NCBI GenBank assembly: GCA_025062095.1
Contig: JANXAZ010000017.1
Coordinates: 1-64,000 of the forward strand
Length of the DNA stretch: 64,000 bases
Source of the DNA: Geminicoccaceae bacterium
GTDB taxonomy: Bacteria > Pseudomonadota > Alphaproteobacteria > Geminicoccales > Geminicoccaceae
Direction of reading: 5' to 3'
Shown here: positions 9,190 to 18,795 of the stretch, piece after piece
Layout: the number at the start of each line of letters is the position of its first letter
Numbering within the stretch: the stretch's first letter is position 1
Position numbers and translations under genes: made by a program
The notes under the pieces: model-generated
Database searches by the model: none
What the model was told of the DNA's origin: nothing
What the model saw: the letters and a program-made list of their open reading frames with translations, nothing else

Positions 9190-10128
9190 TCAAGGCCGCC
9201 GGTTCAGGAAATTGAGCGGCAGCCCGGGCCTCGGCCAGTCGATCGCCACGAGCCGACCCGAGAGGGAAAGCGTCACATACGCGGTCCTGAGATCGGGCCC
9301 GCCGAAGCAGATGTTCGTCGTCATCGCATCGGGCATCGGCACGAAGTCGACGAGCTCGCCCTCGGGCGAGATCACCGAGATGCCGCCCGTCGCGAGCGTG
9401 GCGACGCAGATGTTGCCCGAGGCCTCGACGGCGAGACTGTCGAAGCGCTTGAAGGCGCGCCCGCCCGCCTGATAGACGAGGCGGCCGCCGTGAGGCGAGG
9501 GCCAGGGATGTTTTTTCACCTCGCCCGGCCCCGTGATGTCGAAGGCCCAAAGGCGGGCTCCTTCGGTCTCGGCCACGTAGAGCACGGTCTCGTCCGGGGA
9601 GAGCCCGATGCCGTTGGCGGTGAGCACCGGATAGGCGACCTCTTTGATCTCCTTCCCGTCCGGGGAGAGCCAATAGATCCCGCCCCAGTCGAGATCGTGA
9701 GGCCGACGCTTGCCCAGATCGGTGAACCAGATCGCTCCCGTGCGGTCGACGACGAGGTCGTTGGGCCCCCGCAACTTCTTCTCGGGCAGGCCGCGGGTGA
9801 GGACCTCGACCGCACCGGTACGCGGGTCGACGCGCTCGATCCGGCCGCAGACGTAGTCGTGCGCCTGCCAGGCGGGGCGCAGGCCGTGACCCGGTTCGTG
9901 GACGAACTCGAAGCCGCCGTTGTTGCAAACGTAGAGCGCGCCGTCCTTGCCGATCGCGAGCCCGTTGGGACCGCCTCCCGGGGTGGCGACGACCGAGACG
10001 GTGCCGTCCGGGGCGATCCGGCTCACGGTCCGCCGAGCGATCTCGACGACGTAAAACGAGCCGTCGGGCATCGCCACCGGTCCTTCGGGAAACAGCAACC
10101 CGCTCGCGATCGTCCGTATCGCGTTCAT
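9190..10128 (-). CDS. SMP-30/gluconolactonase/LRE family hydrolase
   Basis: A 312-residue six-bladed beta-propeller enzyme of the SMP-30/gluconolactonase family. The expected metal-binding elements are visible: FPEGPVAMPDGSFYVVE near the N terminus, GPNDLVVDRTGAIWFTD in the middle and NGIGLSPDETVLYVAET later. Members hydrolyse sugar lactones with a divalent metal; the substrate here is unknown. The ATG at 10128 has the family N terminus directly after it, and the longer open frame upstream is antisense shadow. It converges with the lipoprotein gene with only 15 bases between stops. Confidence 0.88.
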   Translation of the reverse strand: MNAIRTIASGLLFPEGPVAMPDGSFYVVEIARRTVSRIAPDGTVSVVATPGGGPNGLAIGKDGALYVCNNGGFEFVHEPGHGLRPAWQAHDYVCGRIERVDPRTGAVEVLTRGLPEKKLRGPNDLVVDRTGAIWFTDLGKRRPHDLDWGGIYWLSPDGKEIKEVAYPVLTANGIGLSPDETVLYVAETEGARLWAFDITGPGEVKKHPWPSPHGGRLVYQAGGRAFKRFDSLAVEASGNICVATLATGGISVISPEGELVDFVPMPDAMTTNICFGGPDLRTAYVTLSLSGRLVAIDWPRPGLPLNFLNRRP

Positions 10129-10214
10129 CTCGGCCTCCCCCGCGGTTCCGCGCCGCCATGGTGGAAGAGGCCGCAGCCGCGAACAATCCGCCGAGCCGAG
10201 CGATGCGCGATGCG

Positions 10215-10667
10215 TCAGCCGCGCGCCTTCTGCAAAAGATGAGCGATGTGGCGCAGGGCCAGAAGATAACCGTGCGCGCCGCAGCCGGCGATGACCGCGC
10301 TCGCCACCCTGGAGACGTAGGAGTGGTGGCGGAACGGCTCGCGCCGGTGGATGTTCGAGAGATGGACCTCGACCACGGGGAAGGAGCAGGTGGCGAGCGC
10401 GTCCATGATGGCGATCGAGGTGTGGGTGTAAGCGGCGGGATTGATCACGATCGCGGAAGCCGTTTCGCGCGCCTGTTGGATCCAGCTCACGAGCTCGCCT
10501 TCGCAATTCGACTGGCGGAAATCCACCGCGAGGCCGAGTTCGCGGGCGAGGGCGCGGCAGGCCGCCTCGATGTCGGAAAGCGTTTCGCGGCCGTAGATTT
10601 CCGGCTCGCGCTTGCCCAGGAGGTTGAGGTTGGGGCCGTTGAGGACGAAGACGATCGGCTCGGACAT
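10215..10667 (-). CDS. aroQ: Type II 3-dehydroquinate dehydratase
   Basis: A 150-residue shikimate-pathway enzyme that dehydrates 3-dehydroquinate to 3-dehydroshikimate. Family motifs are all present: [19 protein letters not shown] with the catalytic Arg and Tyr on the mobile loop, [28 protein letters not shown] and [18 protein letters not shown] with the catalytic His. Length is typical of the dodecameric type II enzyme. It stands alone, with the nrdJ terminator upstream. Confidence 0.96.
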   Translation of the reverse strand: MSEPIVFVLNGPNLNLLGKREPEIYGRETLSDIEAACRALARELGLAVDFRQSNCEGELVSWIQQARETASAIVINPAAYTHTSIAIMDALATCSFPVVEVHLSNIHRREPFRHHSYVSRVASAVIAGCGAHGYLLALRHIAHLLQKARG

Positions 10668-10750
10668 GGCGGCGCTCGGATGCGATCGGCGTGGGGGAAG
10701 CTAGCCCGAAGGCGGGGCTCGCGGAACCGCCGAGGTGGAGGAAGAGGGAG

Positions 10751-10780
10751 AAAAAGGGGCCCGGGGTGGCCCCCGGGCCC
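10751..10780 (-). terminator. Rho-independent terminator of nrdJ
   Basis: Read on the minus strand, a perfect 10-base GC stem (GGGCCCGGGG/CCCCGGGCCC) with a 4-base loop is followed directly by TTTTT. It lies 60 bases past the nrdJ stop and before aroQ on the same strand. This is the clearest intrinsic terminator in the window. Confidence 0.9.
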
Positions 10781-10840
10781 GAACTCGGAGGAGAACACAA
10801 GGAAAGACGTCCCGCTTGCCCTTCGGGACGATGCGTACCT

Positions 10841-13800
10841 TCAGCTACAACCCGTGGTTGCGCCGCAGGTATCGCATTTCAGGCAGGTGCCGTTGCGCAC
10901 CAGCGTGAAGTTGCCGCAGGAGCCGCACGGATCGCCCTCGTAGCCCTTGAGGCGGGCGATCTGCGCCTGCTCCGTGCGCGACATGGGGGAAAGGCGCGCG
11001 GGCTCGCTCGAAGCGGCGACGCTCGCCGGGAAACGCTTGACCGCGACTGTTTCGACCGCCCCGCCGCCGCCCGCGAGAAGGCGCAGGTTGCCGCGGACGA
11101 AGCCGGCGGAGGCGATGCGGGCCACCTTCTCGAAGCCGAGATCCCCCTCTTTGGCGCCGACGCCGATGGCGTCGTGGCGCATCTCGCTCGGATCGATGTT
11201 CGCGAGATCCGTCCGTCCGAGATAGGAGATCGCCAGCTCGCGGAAAATGTAATCGAGCACCGAGGTCGCGAACTTGATGCTGTCGTTGCCCTGCACCGGG
11301 CCGGAGGGCTCGAAGCGCGTATAGGCGAACGCTTCTACGAACTCCTCGAGCGGCACGCCGTATTGCAGCCCGATCGAGATCGCGATCGCGAAGCTGTTCA
11401 TGAGCGAGCGGAAGGCCGCTCCCTCCTTGTGCATGTCGATGAAGATCTCGCCGAGCGTACCGTCCTCGTATTCGCCCGTGCGCAAGTAGACCTTGTGGCC
11501 GCCGACGATCGCCTTCTGGGTGTAGCCCTTGCGCCGGTTGGGGAGCTTGCGCCGTTCGGTGATCCAGCGCTCGACGACGCGTTCCGTGACCTCGATGACT
11601 TTTTGCACCGCCGGGCGCTCGCGCGCCGGCTCGTCTTCCGCCTCCTCGTCCCCGCCGACGAGGAAGCCGGCGAGCGGCTGCGAGAGCTTGGAGCCGTCGC
11701 GATAGAGCGCGAGCGCCTTCAACCCCAACCGCCAACCCTCGAGATACGCATGGGCGCAGTCCTCGACCGTCGCCTTGGCGGGCATGTTGATGGTCTTGGA
11801 AATGGCGCCGCTGATGAACGGCTGGGCCGCGGCCATCATCTCGAGATGCGCGCGGACCGACAAGAAACGCTTGCCGATGCGCCCGCAGGGGTTGGCGCAG
11901 TCGAAGACCGGCAGATGGGCTTCTTGCAGATGCGGAGCGCCCTCCACCGTCATCGTCCCGCAGCAATAGAGGTTGGCGGCTTCGATCTCTTCTTTCGTGA
12001 AGCCCAGATGCGCGAGGAGATCGAAGCGCGGATCGGCGAGCTGGGCCTCCGTGAGGCCGAGCTTCTCCTTGCAGAAGGCATCGCCCAGGACGAAGCGGTT
12101 GAACGCGAATTTGATGTCGAAAGCGGAGGGCAGGGCGGCTTCGAGGCGTCGGAGCGCCTCGTCGTCGAAGCCGCGCGCCCGCAGGCGTTCGTGGTTGACG
12201 CCCGGTGCGCCTTCGAGGGTGCCGCGACCGACCGCGTAGGCCGTGATGTCCTCGATCTGTTTCGGGCTGTAGCCGAGGACCTCCAAGGCCTTGGGAACCA
12301 TCCGGTTGATGATCTTGAAATAGCCGCCGCCGGCCAGCTTCTTGAATTTGACGAGGGCGAAGTCGGGCTCGATCCCGGTGGTGTCGCAGTCCATGACCAG
12401 CCCGATCGTGCCGGTGGGTGCGATCACCGTCACCTGCGCGTTGCGCACGCCGTGTCGTTCGGCCGCCGCGAGCGCTTCGTCCCAGGCCTTGCGCGCCGCC
12501 GCGACGAGCGCCTTGTCGCGACAGGCCGCGGCATCGAGCGGTATCGGGAGGGTGTGCAGGCCTTCGTAGCCCTCGCGCGCGCTCCACGCGGCGCGGCGAT
12601 GATTGCGCAGCACGCGCAACAGATGCTCGCGGTTCTCGGCGAATCCCGGGAAGGGGCCCAGCGCCGCGGCCATCTCCGCCGAGGTCCGATAGGCGACGGC
12701 GGTCATGAGCGCGGTGATCGCCGCGCACATCGCTCGTCCCTCGGCGCTGTCGTAAGGCAGCGCCAGAGACATCAAGAGCCCGCCGAGGTTCGCGTAGCCG
12801 AGACCGAGGGTGCGGAAGCGCCAGGAGCGCTCGGCGATGGCGCGCGAGGGGAACTGCGCCATCAGTACCGAGATCTCGAGCACGATCGTCCACAGCCGCA
12901 CGGCGTGCTCGAAGTCCTCCACGGCGAAGCTGCCGTCGTCGCGACGGAAGGCCATGAGGTTCAAGGAGGCGAGATTGCACGCCGTATCGTCGAGGAACAT
13001 GTATTCCGAGCAGGGGTTCGAGGCGTTGATCCGCCCCGAGGCCGGGCAGGTGTGCCAGTCGTTGATCGTGGTGTCGTACTGAATGCCCGGATCCGCGCTC
13101 GCCCAAGCGGCGCGGGCGATCTTCTGCCAGAGCTCGCGCGCCTTGACGGTCTTGGCGACCTTGCCGTCGGTGCGCCGGACGAGGTGCCAGTCGCGGTCCT
13201 CGAGCACCGCACGCATGAACTCGTCGGTGACGCGCACCGAATTGTTCGAGTTCTGCCCCGAGACCGTGAGATAAGCCTCGCCGTCCCAGTCCGTGTCGTA
13301 AACCGGGATCTCGATCCCTCTGAAGCCCTGCCGCGCGTAAGCGATCGCCTGCTGGATCGCTCCGTCCGGCAGAAACGCCTTGCGCGCCTCCCGCACCGCC
13401 TTTTTGAGCGCCGGATTGGCCGCCGGATCGAAGCGATCGGGCCCCTCGTAGCCGGGGTCGTGGCAGGCGGCCATGATCGCGTCGACGTGCTTCTTGAGGA
13501 GCCGCGAGCCGGCGACGAGGGCCGCGACCTTCTGCTCCTCGACCACCTTCCATTCGATGAACTGCTCGATGTCCGGATGGTCGATGTCCACGATGACCAT
13601 TTTGGCGGCGCGCCGGGTCGTGCCGCCGGACTTGATCGCCCCGGCCGCGCGATCGCCGATCTTGAGGAAGCTCATGAGGCCCGACGAACGACCGCCGCCC
13701 GAGAGCGGCTCGCCTTCGCCGCGCAAGGTGGAGAAATTCGTCCCGGTACCCGAGCCGTACTTGAACAGCCGCGCCTCGCGCACCCAGAGGTCCATGATCC

Positions 13801-14443
13801 CGCCTTCGTTGACGAGATCGTCTTTGATGCTCTGGATGAAGCAGGCGTGCGGTTGCGGCCGCTCGTACGCCGTCGTCGAGGGCCGGACTTCGCCCGTGGC
13901 CTCGTCGACGTAGAAATGCCCCTGAGAGGGACCGTCGATGCCGTAGGCCCAGTGCAGGCCGGTGTTGAACCACTGCGGGGAGTTGGGCGCGGCGATCTGG
14001 GCGGCCAGCATGTAGCGCAGCTCGTCCATGAACGCCCGCGCGTCGGCCTCGCTCGCGAAATAGCCGTTCTTCCAACCCCAATAGGTCCAGGTCCCGGCGA
14101 GCCGATCGAAGACCTGCTTGGCGCTCCGTTCGCCTCCGAACCGCCGCTCGGGGGGTAGGGCTTCGAGAGCCTCCTCGTCCGGGACGTGACGGGCCAGCCA
14201 GTCCGGCACGCCTTTCTCGCGCACCGGTCGCAGCACCTTCGCCACGCCCGCCTTACGGAAATACTTCTGAGCGAGGACGTCGATCGCTACCTGCGACCAG
14301 CCGGCCGGGACTTCGATGTCCTCGGCGCGGAACACGATCGAACCGTCCGGGTTGCGGATCTCGCTCGACGCCGTGCGGAAGGCGATCGAAGCATAAGGCG
14401 ATACGCCTTCCCGAGTGAACCTACGCTCGATCTTCAGCGCCAC
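10841..14443 (-). CDS. nrdJ: Adenosylcobalamin-dependent ribonucleotide reductase, class II
   Basis: A roughly 1200-residue reductase making deoxyribonucleotides with B12, independent of oxygen. The alphaproteobacterial NrdJ N terminus ([19 protein letters not shown]) is present. So are [28 protein letters not shown] and [20 protein letters not shown], and a C-terminal cysteine-rich tail ([27 protein letters not shown]) likely to bind zinc and relay electrons. The start is GTG 14443, with GGAGGA six bases upstream; an upstream ATG at 14533 would add residues unlike the family. No cobalamin riboswitch was recognised upstream. Confidence 0.97.
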   Translation of the reverse strand: MALKIERRFTREGVSPYASIAFRTASSEIRNPDGSIVFRAEDIEVPAGWSQVAIDVLAQKYFRKAGVAKVLRPVREKGVPDWLARHVPDEEALEALPPERRFGGERSAKQVFDRLAGTWTYWGWKNGYFASEADARAFMDELRYMLAAQIAAPNSPQWFNTGLHWAYGIDGPSQGHFYVDEATGEVRPSTTAYERPQPHACFIQSIKDDLVNEGGIMDLWVREARLFKYGSGTGTNFSTLRGEGEPLSGGGRSSGLMSFLKIGDRAAGAIKSGGTTRRAAKMVIVDIDHPDIEQFIEWKVVEEQKVAALVAGSRLLKKHVDAIMAACHDPGYEGPDRFDPAANPALKKAVREARKAFLPDGAIQQAIAYARQGFRGIEIPVYDTDWDGEAYLTVSGQNSNNSVRVTDEFMRAVLEDRDWHLVRRTDGKVAKTVKARELWQKIARAAWASADPGIQYDTTINDWHTCPASGRINASNPCSEYMFLDDTACNLASLNLMAFRRDDGSFAVEDFEHAVRLWTIVLEISVLMAQFPSRAIAERSWRFRTLGLGYANLGGLLMSLALPYDSAEGRAMCAAITALMTAVAYRTSAEMAAALGPFPGFAENREHLLRVLRNHRRAAWSAREGYEGLHTLPIPLDAAACRDKALVAAARKAWDEALAAAERHGVRNAQVTVIAPTGTIGLVMDCDTTGIEPDFALVKFKKLAGGGYFKIINRMVPKALEVLGYSPKQIEDITAYAVGRGTLEGAPGVNHERLRARGFDDEALRRLEAALPSAFDIKFAFNRFVLGDAFCKEKLGLTEAQLADPRFDLLAHLGFTKEEIEAANLYCCGTMTVEGAPHLQEAHLPVFDCANPCGRIGKRFLSVRAHLEMMAAAQPFISGAISKTINMPAKATVEDCAHAYLEGWRLGLKALALYRDGSKLSQPLAGFLVGGDEEAEDEPARERPAVQKVIEVTERVVERWITERRKLPNRRKGYTQKAIVGGHKVYLRTGEYEDGTLGEIFIDMHKEGAAFRSLMNSFAIAISIGLQYGVPLEEFVEAFAYTRFEPSGPVQGNDSIKFATSVLDYIFRELAISYLGRTDLANIDPSEMRHDAIGVGAKEGDLGFEKVARIASAGFVRGNLRLLAGGGGAVETVAVKRFPASVAASSEPARLSPMSRTEQAQIARLKGYEGDPCGSCGNFTLVRNGTCLKCDTCGATTGCS

Positions 14444-15048
14444 CGCGATCCTCCTCCGAGGGTGGACGCTAGGTGTTCCGCTTCCGTTCGTCAACCCGGC
14501 CGGCTCGCGCGGATATGAAGATTTTCGTCCCAATCATCCCGCTCGTCGCAAATCTCATTGGGCCTGATCTCAACGAACAGTTTAGACCGGACCGCGACCG
14601 CGCGCAAGCCGAGACCGTTCCGGGCTCGACGAACGGAGCGCCCTAGCGCGCCACAAGATATGGGAACTCCCGCGGCCCGCCAACCCAGATTTTGAAGTTA
14701 TCCACGGTTTTCGCGGTCGCCCACAGGCGGGTGGTCGCACGGCGAGGGTCGCCGCGCGCGCGCCGCCGCCCGCGGCGTGCTCGGCCACGGGAAGCCGTGG
14801 CGCCGGCGCGAGCGCGGGGTCTCAACTTAATCTCAATCAACTCTCAAGACTCGAACTTTCCGCGCTTTCCACAGGGCGGCAAGCCCGGCTCAGCTTTTCT
14901 CTCAGCCTTTTATCAACTCACGGTTTGTCCACAGTCCGTCCGCACGCTCGGGCGCCGTTTCCCGCTCGCGCTCGGATTTGAGCGGAACTGGACAAGGAAC
15001 CGCGGGTCGGCCATCTCCGAGCTCGACGGTCGTTGGCGGAGGAAGGGC
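14444..15048. promoter_or_regulatory. Divergent nrdJ/ndufa12 control region with DnaA-box-like sites and phased repeats
   Basis: This 605-base gap has no convincing gene. It contains four sites resembling the DnaA box TTATNCACA in the same orientation: TTATCCACG (14698-14706), CTTTCCACA (14865-14873), TTATCAACT (14910-14918) and TTGTCCACA (14925-14933). It also contains three copies of TCTCAA starting at 14820, 14831 and 14842, exactly 11 bases apart, and another at 14568. Parts are locally AT-rich (14820-14860, 14892-14930). The region could let DnaA control nrdJ, or less likely act as a replication origin. It must also hold the promoter of the NDUFA12 gene. Confidence 0.5.
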
Positions 15049-15429
15049 GTGCTCGCCTGGCTCAGGGACAATCGCTTCGGGACCTGGTGGTTCACGCGCC
15101 GACGCGGCGAGCTCGTGGGCGTCGACGAGTACGGCAACCGCTACTACCGCGAGCGCGGGGCGCGGGACTGGCGTAGCGAACGGCGTTGGGTGGTCTACGC
15201 GGGAGAAGGCGAGATCGAGCCTTCGACGGTTCCGCCCGGGTGGAACGCCTGGCTTCATCACACTCTCGAGAAGCCCCCGAGCGAACAGCCCCTGGCCAGG
15301 AAACGTTGGGAAAAGCCGCACGAGCCCAACCGCTCGGGAACGCCCGAGGCGTGGTTTCCGCCCGGCGACGAGCGGGGCGGGGGCAAACGGGCGCGGGCGA
15401 CCGGAGACTACGAGGCCTGGCGGCCTTGA
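15049..15429 (+). CDS. NADH:ubiquinone oxidoreductase NDUFA12-family subunit
   Basis: The 126-residue product matches the NDUFA12 (B17.2) accessory subunit of complex I found in mitochondria and alphaproteobacteria. Motifs include NRFGTWWFTRRRGELVGVDE, YGNRYYRERGA, RRWVVYAGEGE and PPGWNAWLHHTLEKPP. It attaches to the peripheral arm of complex I. The start is GTG 15049, eight bases after GGAGGAA. This choice gives the family length and drops about 119 upstream open codons that lie in the control region. Its end overlaps the convergent DsbA-like gene by 22 bases. Confidence 0.88.
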   Translation: MLAWLRDNRFGTWWFTRRRGELVGVDEYGNRYYRERGARDWRSERRWVVYAGEGEIEPSTVPPGWNAWLHHTLEKPPSEQPLARKRWEKPHEPNRSGTPEAWFPPGDERGGGKRARATGDYEAWRP

Positions 15430-16052
15430 GCGGGGACGCTCGATCGCCCGAACAGCACCGCGAGCTCGAGGAAGCGTTCGAACACCTCCGCCGGCTGGGC
15501 ACCGGCGAGCACGCCCACCGCGGGCACGAGCAGGGCCGGAACGCCGTCGATGCCGGCGTCGACGGCACGACGATGGAGGGCGCGGACAGCGGCGAGGCGA
15601 TCGGCCGACCGGGCGCCGCGCGCGAGCTCGGGCGCGCAACCCGAGGCCCGCGCGAGCTCCTCGAGGCACTCGACATCGCCCAGATCCGCGCCTTCCTCGA
15701 AAAAGGCGCGAAAGAGCGCCCGCGCGAGCCCGAGCCGGCGTTCGGCCGGGGCGGCGAGGAGCAGGGCGTGCGCGGTGCTCGTTTCCGGCTGCCGACGGAT
15801 CCGCTCGAAGGCGAAGACGAGGCCGAGCTCGCGTCCGCGCCGTTGGATGCGCTCCTGCACCGCGCGCGCCGCGTCCAAAGAGCCGAACCTGCGCTCGAGG
15901 TAAATCGTCCGCGGTATCCCTGCCGGCGTCATGCCGGGATCGAGGAGAAAGGGGTGCCACGCGAGCTCGATGCCGAGCCGGGGCAAGAGCGGCAGGAGCG
16001 TGTGCAACGCGATGTGGCACCAAGGACACACGAGGTCGGCGACGAAAGCCAC
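15408..16052 (-). CDS. DsbA-family oxidoreductase, FrnE-like
   Basis: The product is a thioredoxin-fold protein of about 214 residues. It has a CPWC active site in VAFVADLVCPWCHIALH and the FrnE-type helical insertion; the later DGVPALLVPAVGVLAGAQP carries the cis-proline region (GVPAL). Related proteins are cytoplasmic disulfide oxidoreductases or 2-hydroxychromene-2-carboxylate isomerase relatives. The start is uncertain: GTG 16052 gives the expected short N terminus, while GTG 16145, just after the stop of the upstream VOC gene, would add 31 polar residues. No signal peptide is visible in either case. Confidence 0.8.
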   Translation of the reverse strand: MAFVADLVCPWCHIALHTLLPLLPRLGIELAWHPFLLDPGMTPAGIPRTIYLERRFGSLDAARAVQERIQRRGRELGLVFAFERIRRQPETSTAHALLLAAPAERRLGLARALFRAFFEEGADLGDVECLEELARASGCAPELARGARSADRLAAVRALHRRAVDAGIDGVPALLVPAVGVLAGAQPAEVFERFLELAVLFGRSSVPAQGRQAS

Positions 16053-16146
16053 GCGGGCATTATGCTGCGATGCAGCATCTCGCGATCCGTCCACAGGATT
16101 TCCATCCTGATCAGACCGCCCTGTCCGCTGCGTCGCATCCAACACT

Positions 16147-16578
16147 TCAGTCGTCCTCGAATCCCCAGATGCGCGGCGCGGCGAACTCGACGCTGTTCCC
16201 GGCCGGATCGCGGACGTACAGCGAACGACCGCCCCGCGGCCAACACTGTTCGTGTTCGATGGCCACTCCCGCCGTCAGGAGGCGCTGCTTCCAGGCGTCG
16301 AGCTCGCTCTCCGGGATCGCGAAACAGACGTGGCCCGGCCCGCGGGCTCCGTGCGCGGGCACGCCGCTCTGGTTTTCCGTCGCCCGCGGGTCGAACAAAA
16401 GCAACATGGCGCGCTCGAGCCGCAAGAACAAAAAGGCCCCGGGGCGCTCGGCGTGCACGGGCAGGCCCAACAGATCGACATAAAAGCGTCGCGCCGCGGC
16501 GAGGTCGTCGACGTAAAGACAGGTTTCGAGAACGCGGGTGATCGGGCTCGTCCCCGCCCGGCTTTCGTCGCTCCCCAC
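16147..16578 (-). CDS. VOC (glyoxalase/bleomycin resistance/dioxygenase) family protein
   Basis: A 143-residue product with two VOC beta-alpha-beta repeats: ITRVLETCLYVDDLAAARRF then YVDLLGLPV, and GPGHVCFAIPESELDAW with ending SLYVRDPAGNSVEFAAP. Metal-ligand positions look preserved (His in GHVCF, Glu in VEF). The family includes glyoxalase I, dioxygenases and antibiotic-binding proteins; no substrate can be assigned. The start is GTG 16578, downstream of the hydrolase stop at 16611, so the two genes probably share a transcript. Confidence 0.8.
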   Translation of the reverse strand: MGSDESRAGTSPITRVLETCLYVDDLAAARRFYVDLLGLPVHAERPGAFLFLRLERAMLLLFDPRATENQSGVPAHGARGPGHVCFAIPESELDAWKQRLLTAGVAIEHEQCWPRGGRSLYVRDPAGNSVEFAAPRIWGFEDD

Positions 16579-16610
16579 GGTCCTCGCTCCCCGCCCCGCG
16601 GCCGTCCGGT

Positions 16611-17498
16611 TCACGCGCCCGCCGCGGCGACGGCGCCCTCGGGCTCGCGGGCCAGGCGCAAGAGCCGGGCGTGCAGCGCCGTGGCGGGATCGAAGAGCGC
16701 ATCGAGCACGGTGAAATGGTCGGCCCCCGGCACCTCGCAATATTCGGCGATCAGGCCGCGGGCGCGATAGGCGGCCACGAAGTCTCGCGACTGCCGGCGG
16801 AACTCGGCGCTTTCCGCCCCGCCCACGGCGCACAGGAGGGGAGCTCCGCGCTCGCCGAGTTGCAGGATCGGGCTGTTGCGCACGACCTGAGCGAAATCGA
16901 GCTGCAAGAAGGGCTGCAGGAAGGACCAGGGAAAAGGCCCGAGATCGAACAAGCCGCTGAGCGCGAGCCCGGCCTTCACGACGTCCGAGGGCAGGCCGTA
17001 GCGCCGTGGCCAATCGGTGATCGCGAGCATGGCCACGAGATGGCCGCCGGCGGAATGGCCGGAGACCGTGATCCGGGCGGGATCGCAGCCCAAGTTCCGC
17101 GCCTCGCGGTACGCCCAGGCGACGGCCGCCCGCGCTTCGCGCACGATCTCGTCGATGCCGACTTCCGGACAGAGAGCGTAGTTGACCACGCCGACGGCGA
17201 TGCCCGCGGCGACGAGCGGCTCGGCGACGAAGGAGAAATCCGCGGCCGAGAACCTGCGCCAATAGCCGCCGTGGAAAAACAGATGCAGAGGCGCATCGGC
17301 GCCGGCCGGGAAGAAGTCGAGATATTCCTCGCAGGTGGGGCCGAAGCGCAGCCCCGGTCGAGCGAGCAGCGCGCTCCGCACGCGCGCGCTTCGCTCGCGC
17401 CAGCGCTCGATGATGGCCGTGCTCTCGGGGACCGCCGAGGCCGCGTCGTACTCGCGGTCGATCTCCTCCCGTGCAGTGAAGTCCCGGTAATAGCGCAT
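16611..17498 (-). CDS. Alpha/beta hydrolase, arylformamidase/carboxylesterase-like
   Basis: A 295-residue cytoplasmic hydrolase. The HGGYWRRFS segment forms the oxyanion hole as in KynB-like arylformamidases and hormone-sensitive-lipase relatives. The nucleophile elbow is GHSAGGHLV, and the catalytic His lies in VPGADHFTVLDAL. The opening RYYRDFTAREEIDREYD also fits the formamidase-like group. The substrate is not known, and no tryptophan-degradation genes are adjacent. The start is ATG 17498; an upstream ATG at 17555 would add an arginine-rich stretch. Confidence 0.88.
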   Translation of the reverse strand: MRYYRDFTAREEIDREYDAASAVPESTAIIERWRERSARVRSALLARPGLRFGPTCEEYLDFFPAGADAPLHLFFHGGYWRRFSAADFSFVAEPLVAAGIAVGVVNYALCPEVGIDEIVREARAAVAWAYREARNLGCDPARITVSGHSAGGHLVAMLAITDWPRRYGLPSDVVKAGLALSGLFDLGPFPWSFLQPFLQLDFAQVVRNSPILQLGERGAPLLCAVGGAESAEFRRQSRDFVAAYRARGLIAEYCEVPGADHFTVLDALFDPATALHARLLRLAREPEGAVAAAGA

Positions 17499-17655
17499 GG
17501 TCCTCTCGCGCCCTCCTTCGCCCCGCGAATCTCGCCTGTCGCACGCGTTCGGCAAGAGCGACGACCGAGAAGGGGTCCGCGCTCGCGCGCGGTCCGCGTC
17601 CCGGCCGTTCGTGCGCGCGACGCGGACGGCGGCCGCGCGGTTCTTCGGAATCGTT

Positions 17656-17677
17656 CGAAGTCGTGAAAGCGACTTCG
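17656..17677. promoter_or_regulatory. Inverted repeat upstream of irr
   Basis: A perfect 8-base inverted repeat CGAAGTCG-N6-CGACTTCG lies about 130 bases before the irr start, in the gap between irr and the divergent hydrolase. Its size and symmetry suit a dimeric regulator operator. It does not match a Fur or Irr consensus that I can name. Confidence 0.45.
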
Positions 17678-17804
17678 GAAGTCCGCGGATAGATCAAATC
17701 GCCACTGTCGCGGTTGCCAGGCCCGATCGCGCACTCTATATCCCGCTTCGGCGAAGGGACGTGGCGGCGTTCGGCCTTCGCCGCGATCTTCGGAACGAAG
17801 TGCC

Positions 17805-18302
17805 ATGGCCTCCGAAACGAATCCGTGCCCGATCGTAGCGCGACTGCGCGCCGTGGGTCTGCGTCCCACGCGGCCGCGCGTGGGCCTGGGCAGGCTCTTG
17901 TTCGAAGGACCGCCGCGCCACGTTTCGGCCGAACAGCTCTATCAGGAGGCGCGCAGCCGTCGGCTCTTCGTCTCTCTCGCCACCGTCTACAACACGCTGC
18001 ACCAGTTCGCCGCCGCGGGTCTGTTGCGCAAGGTCGTGGTCCACACCGGGCAGACCTTCTTCGATACCCGGGTGTGCGACCACCATCACTTCTACGACGA
18101 GCGCACGGGCTTCATCCGCGACATCGACGATTCCGAGATCGCCTTCGCCAAGCTTCCCGAAGCGCCGCCGGGCTACACGATCACGGGTGTCGAGGTGATC
18201 GTGCGCGTGGAAGCGCAAACGGCACGGCCGGTCGACGGGAGCGCGGCGGCTTCCCGACCCGGCGCCGAGGCCGAGGGATCGGCTCTTCCGCCCACAGCGT
18301 GA
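17805..18302 (+). CDS. irr: Iron response regulator Irr (Fur family)
   Basis: A 165-residue Fur-family transcription factor. It has an N-terminal winged helix (GLRPTRPRVGLGRLLF, VSLATVYNTLHQFAAAGLLR) and the Irr-diagnostic DHHHFYDERTG metal/heme-sensing segment in place of Fur's usual HHDH arrangement. The motif LPEAPPGYTITGVEVIVRV near the end of the fold is also Irr-like. In alphaproteobacteria Irr represses heme synthesis and iron storage under iron limitation and is degraded on binding heme. A bacterioferritin gene lies 493 bases downstream on the same strand. The C-terminal 25 residues are alanine-rich and unlike the family core. Confidence 0.9.
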   Translation: MASETNPCPIVARLRAVGLRPTRPRVGLGRLLFEGPPRHVSAEQLYQEARSRRLFVSLATVYNTLHQFAAAGLLRKVVVHTGQTFFDTRVCDHHHFYDERTGFIRDIDDSEIAFAKLPEAPPGYTITGVEVIVRVEAQTARPVDGSAAASRPGAEAEGSALPPTA

Positions 18303-18795
18303 GCAGGGCGCGGTGCGGCGCGGGGGACGGTGACGACCGACCCGCGACGGTGCGGCGCGGGGAGGGGCCGGTCGGCCGAGAAACGCGGTCCCGATAGCGG
18401 CGTTCGAGGCGCGGCGCTCTGCGACAAAAGGGCGCAGCGGGGCGCGCTCGGAAGAAGAGGCGCGCAGGCCGCGCGCGTGCTAAGGTGATCGACCCGTACG
18501 AGCATCCGATGCGGCGCGCGACGCGAGCGGCGGGTCGATCCGAAACGCCTCGCAGTCATCCGCGACCGAACGGCTCGGGTCGCGCGAGGGCCTGAGAAGG
18601 GGGACGACATCGGCTCGGCGAGGCGTTGTCCTCGGCGGCGCGCGGCGAGCTTCGTCCGGTTCGCGCGCTGCCGCGGAAGCTCCGCGGCTCGCGATGCGGA
18701 TGCGGTCCACCGACGGGTCGGGGCAGGGGCCGAGCCCGCCCTCGGGCGCGTTCCGGTTCGGGTGCCGGCGGCGGGCAAACCAGAGGGTTAACGGA
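18303..18795 (+). other. Long non-coding gap between irr and bacterioferritin
   Basis: This 493-base GC-rich stretch has no supportable gene. A 15-base direct repeat CGGTGCGGCGCGGGG occurs at 18311-18325 and 18348-18362. A 10-base inverted repeat GATCGACCCG (18487-18496) / CGGGTCGATC (18531-18540) encloses 34 bases. The bacterioferritin promoter and any iron-responsive operator should be here, but I recognise no consensus site. Confidence 0.5.

Noticed and set aside
10691-14158. A 1155-codon plus-strand frame.
   Set aside because: It is the antisense mirror of nrdJ, without a recognisable domain.
14444-14900. Possible cobalamin riboswitch before nrdJ.
   Set aside because: I looked for the B12-box and adjacent stems on the minus strand and found no convincing match.
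14444-15048. Chromosomal origin of replication.
   Set aside because: DnaA-like sites and AT-rich patches are present, but there is no dnaA, dnaN, hemE or parAB neighbour and several sites have two mismatches. It is kept only as a possible regulatory region.
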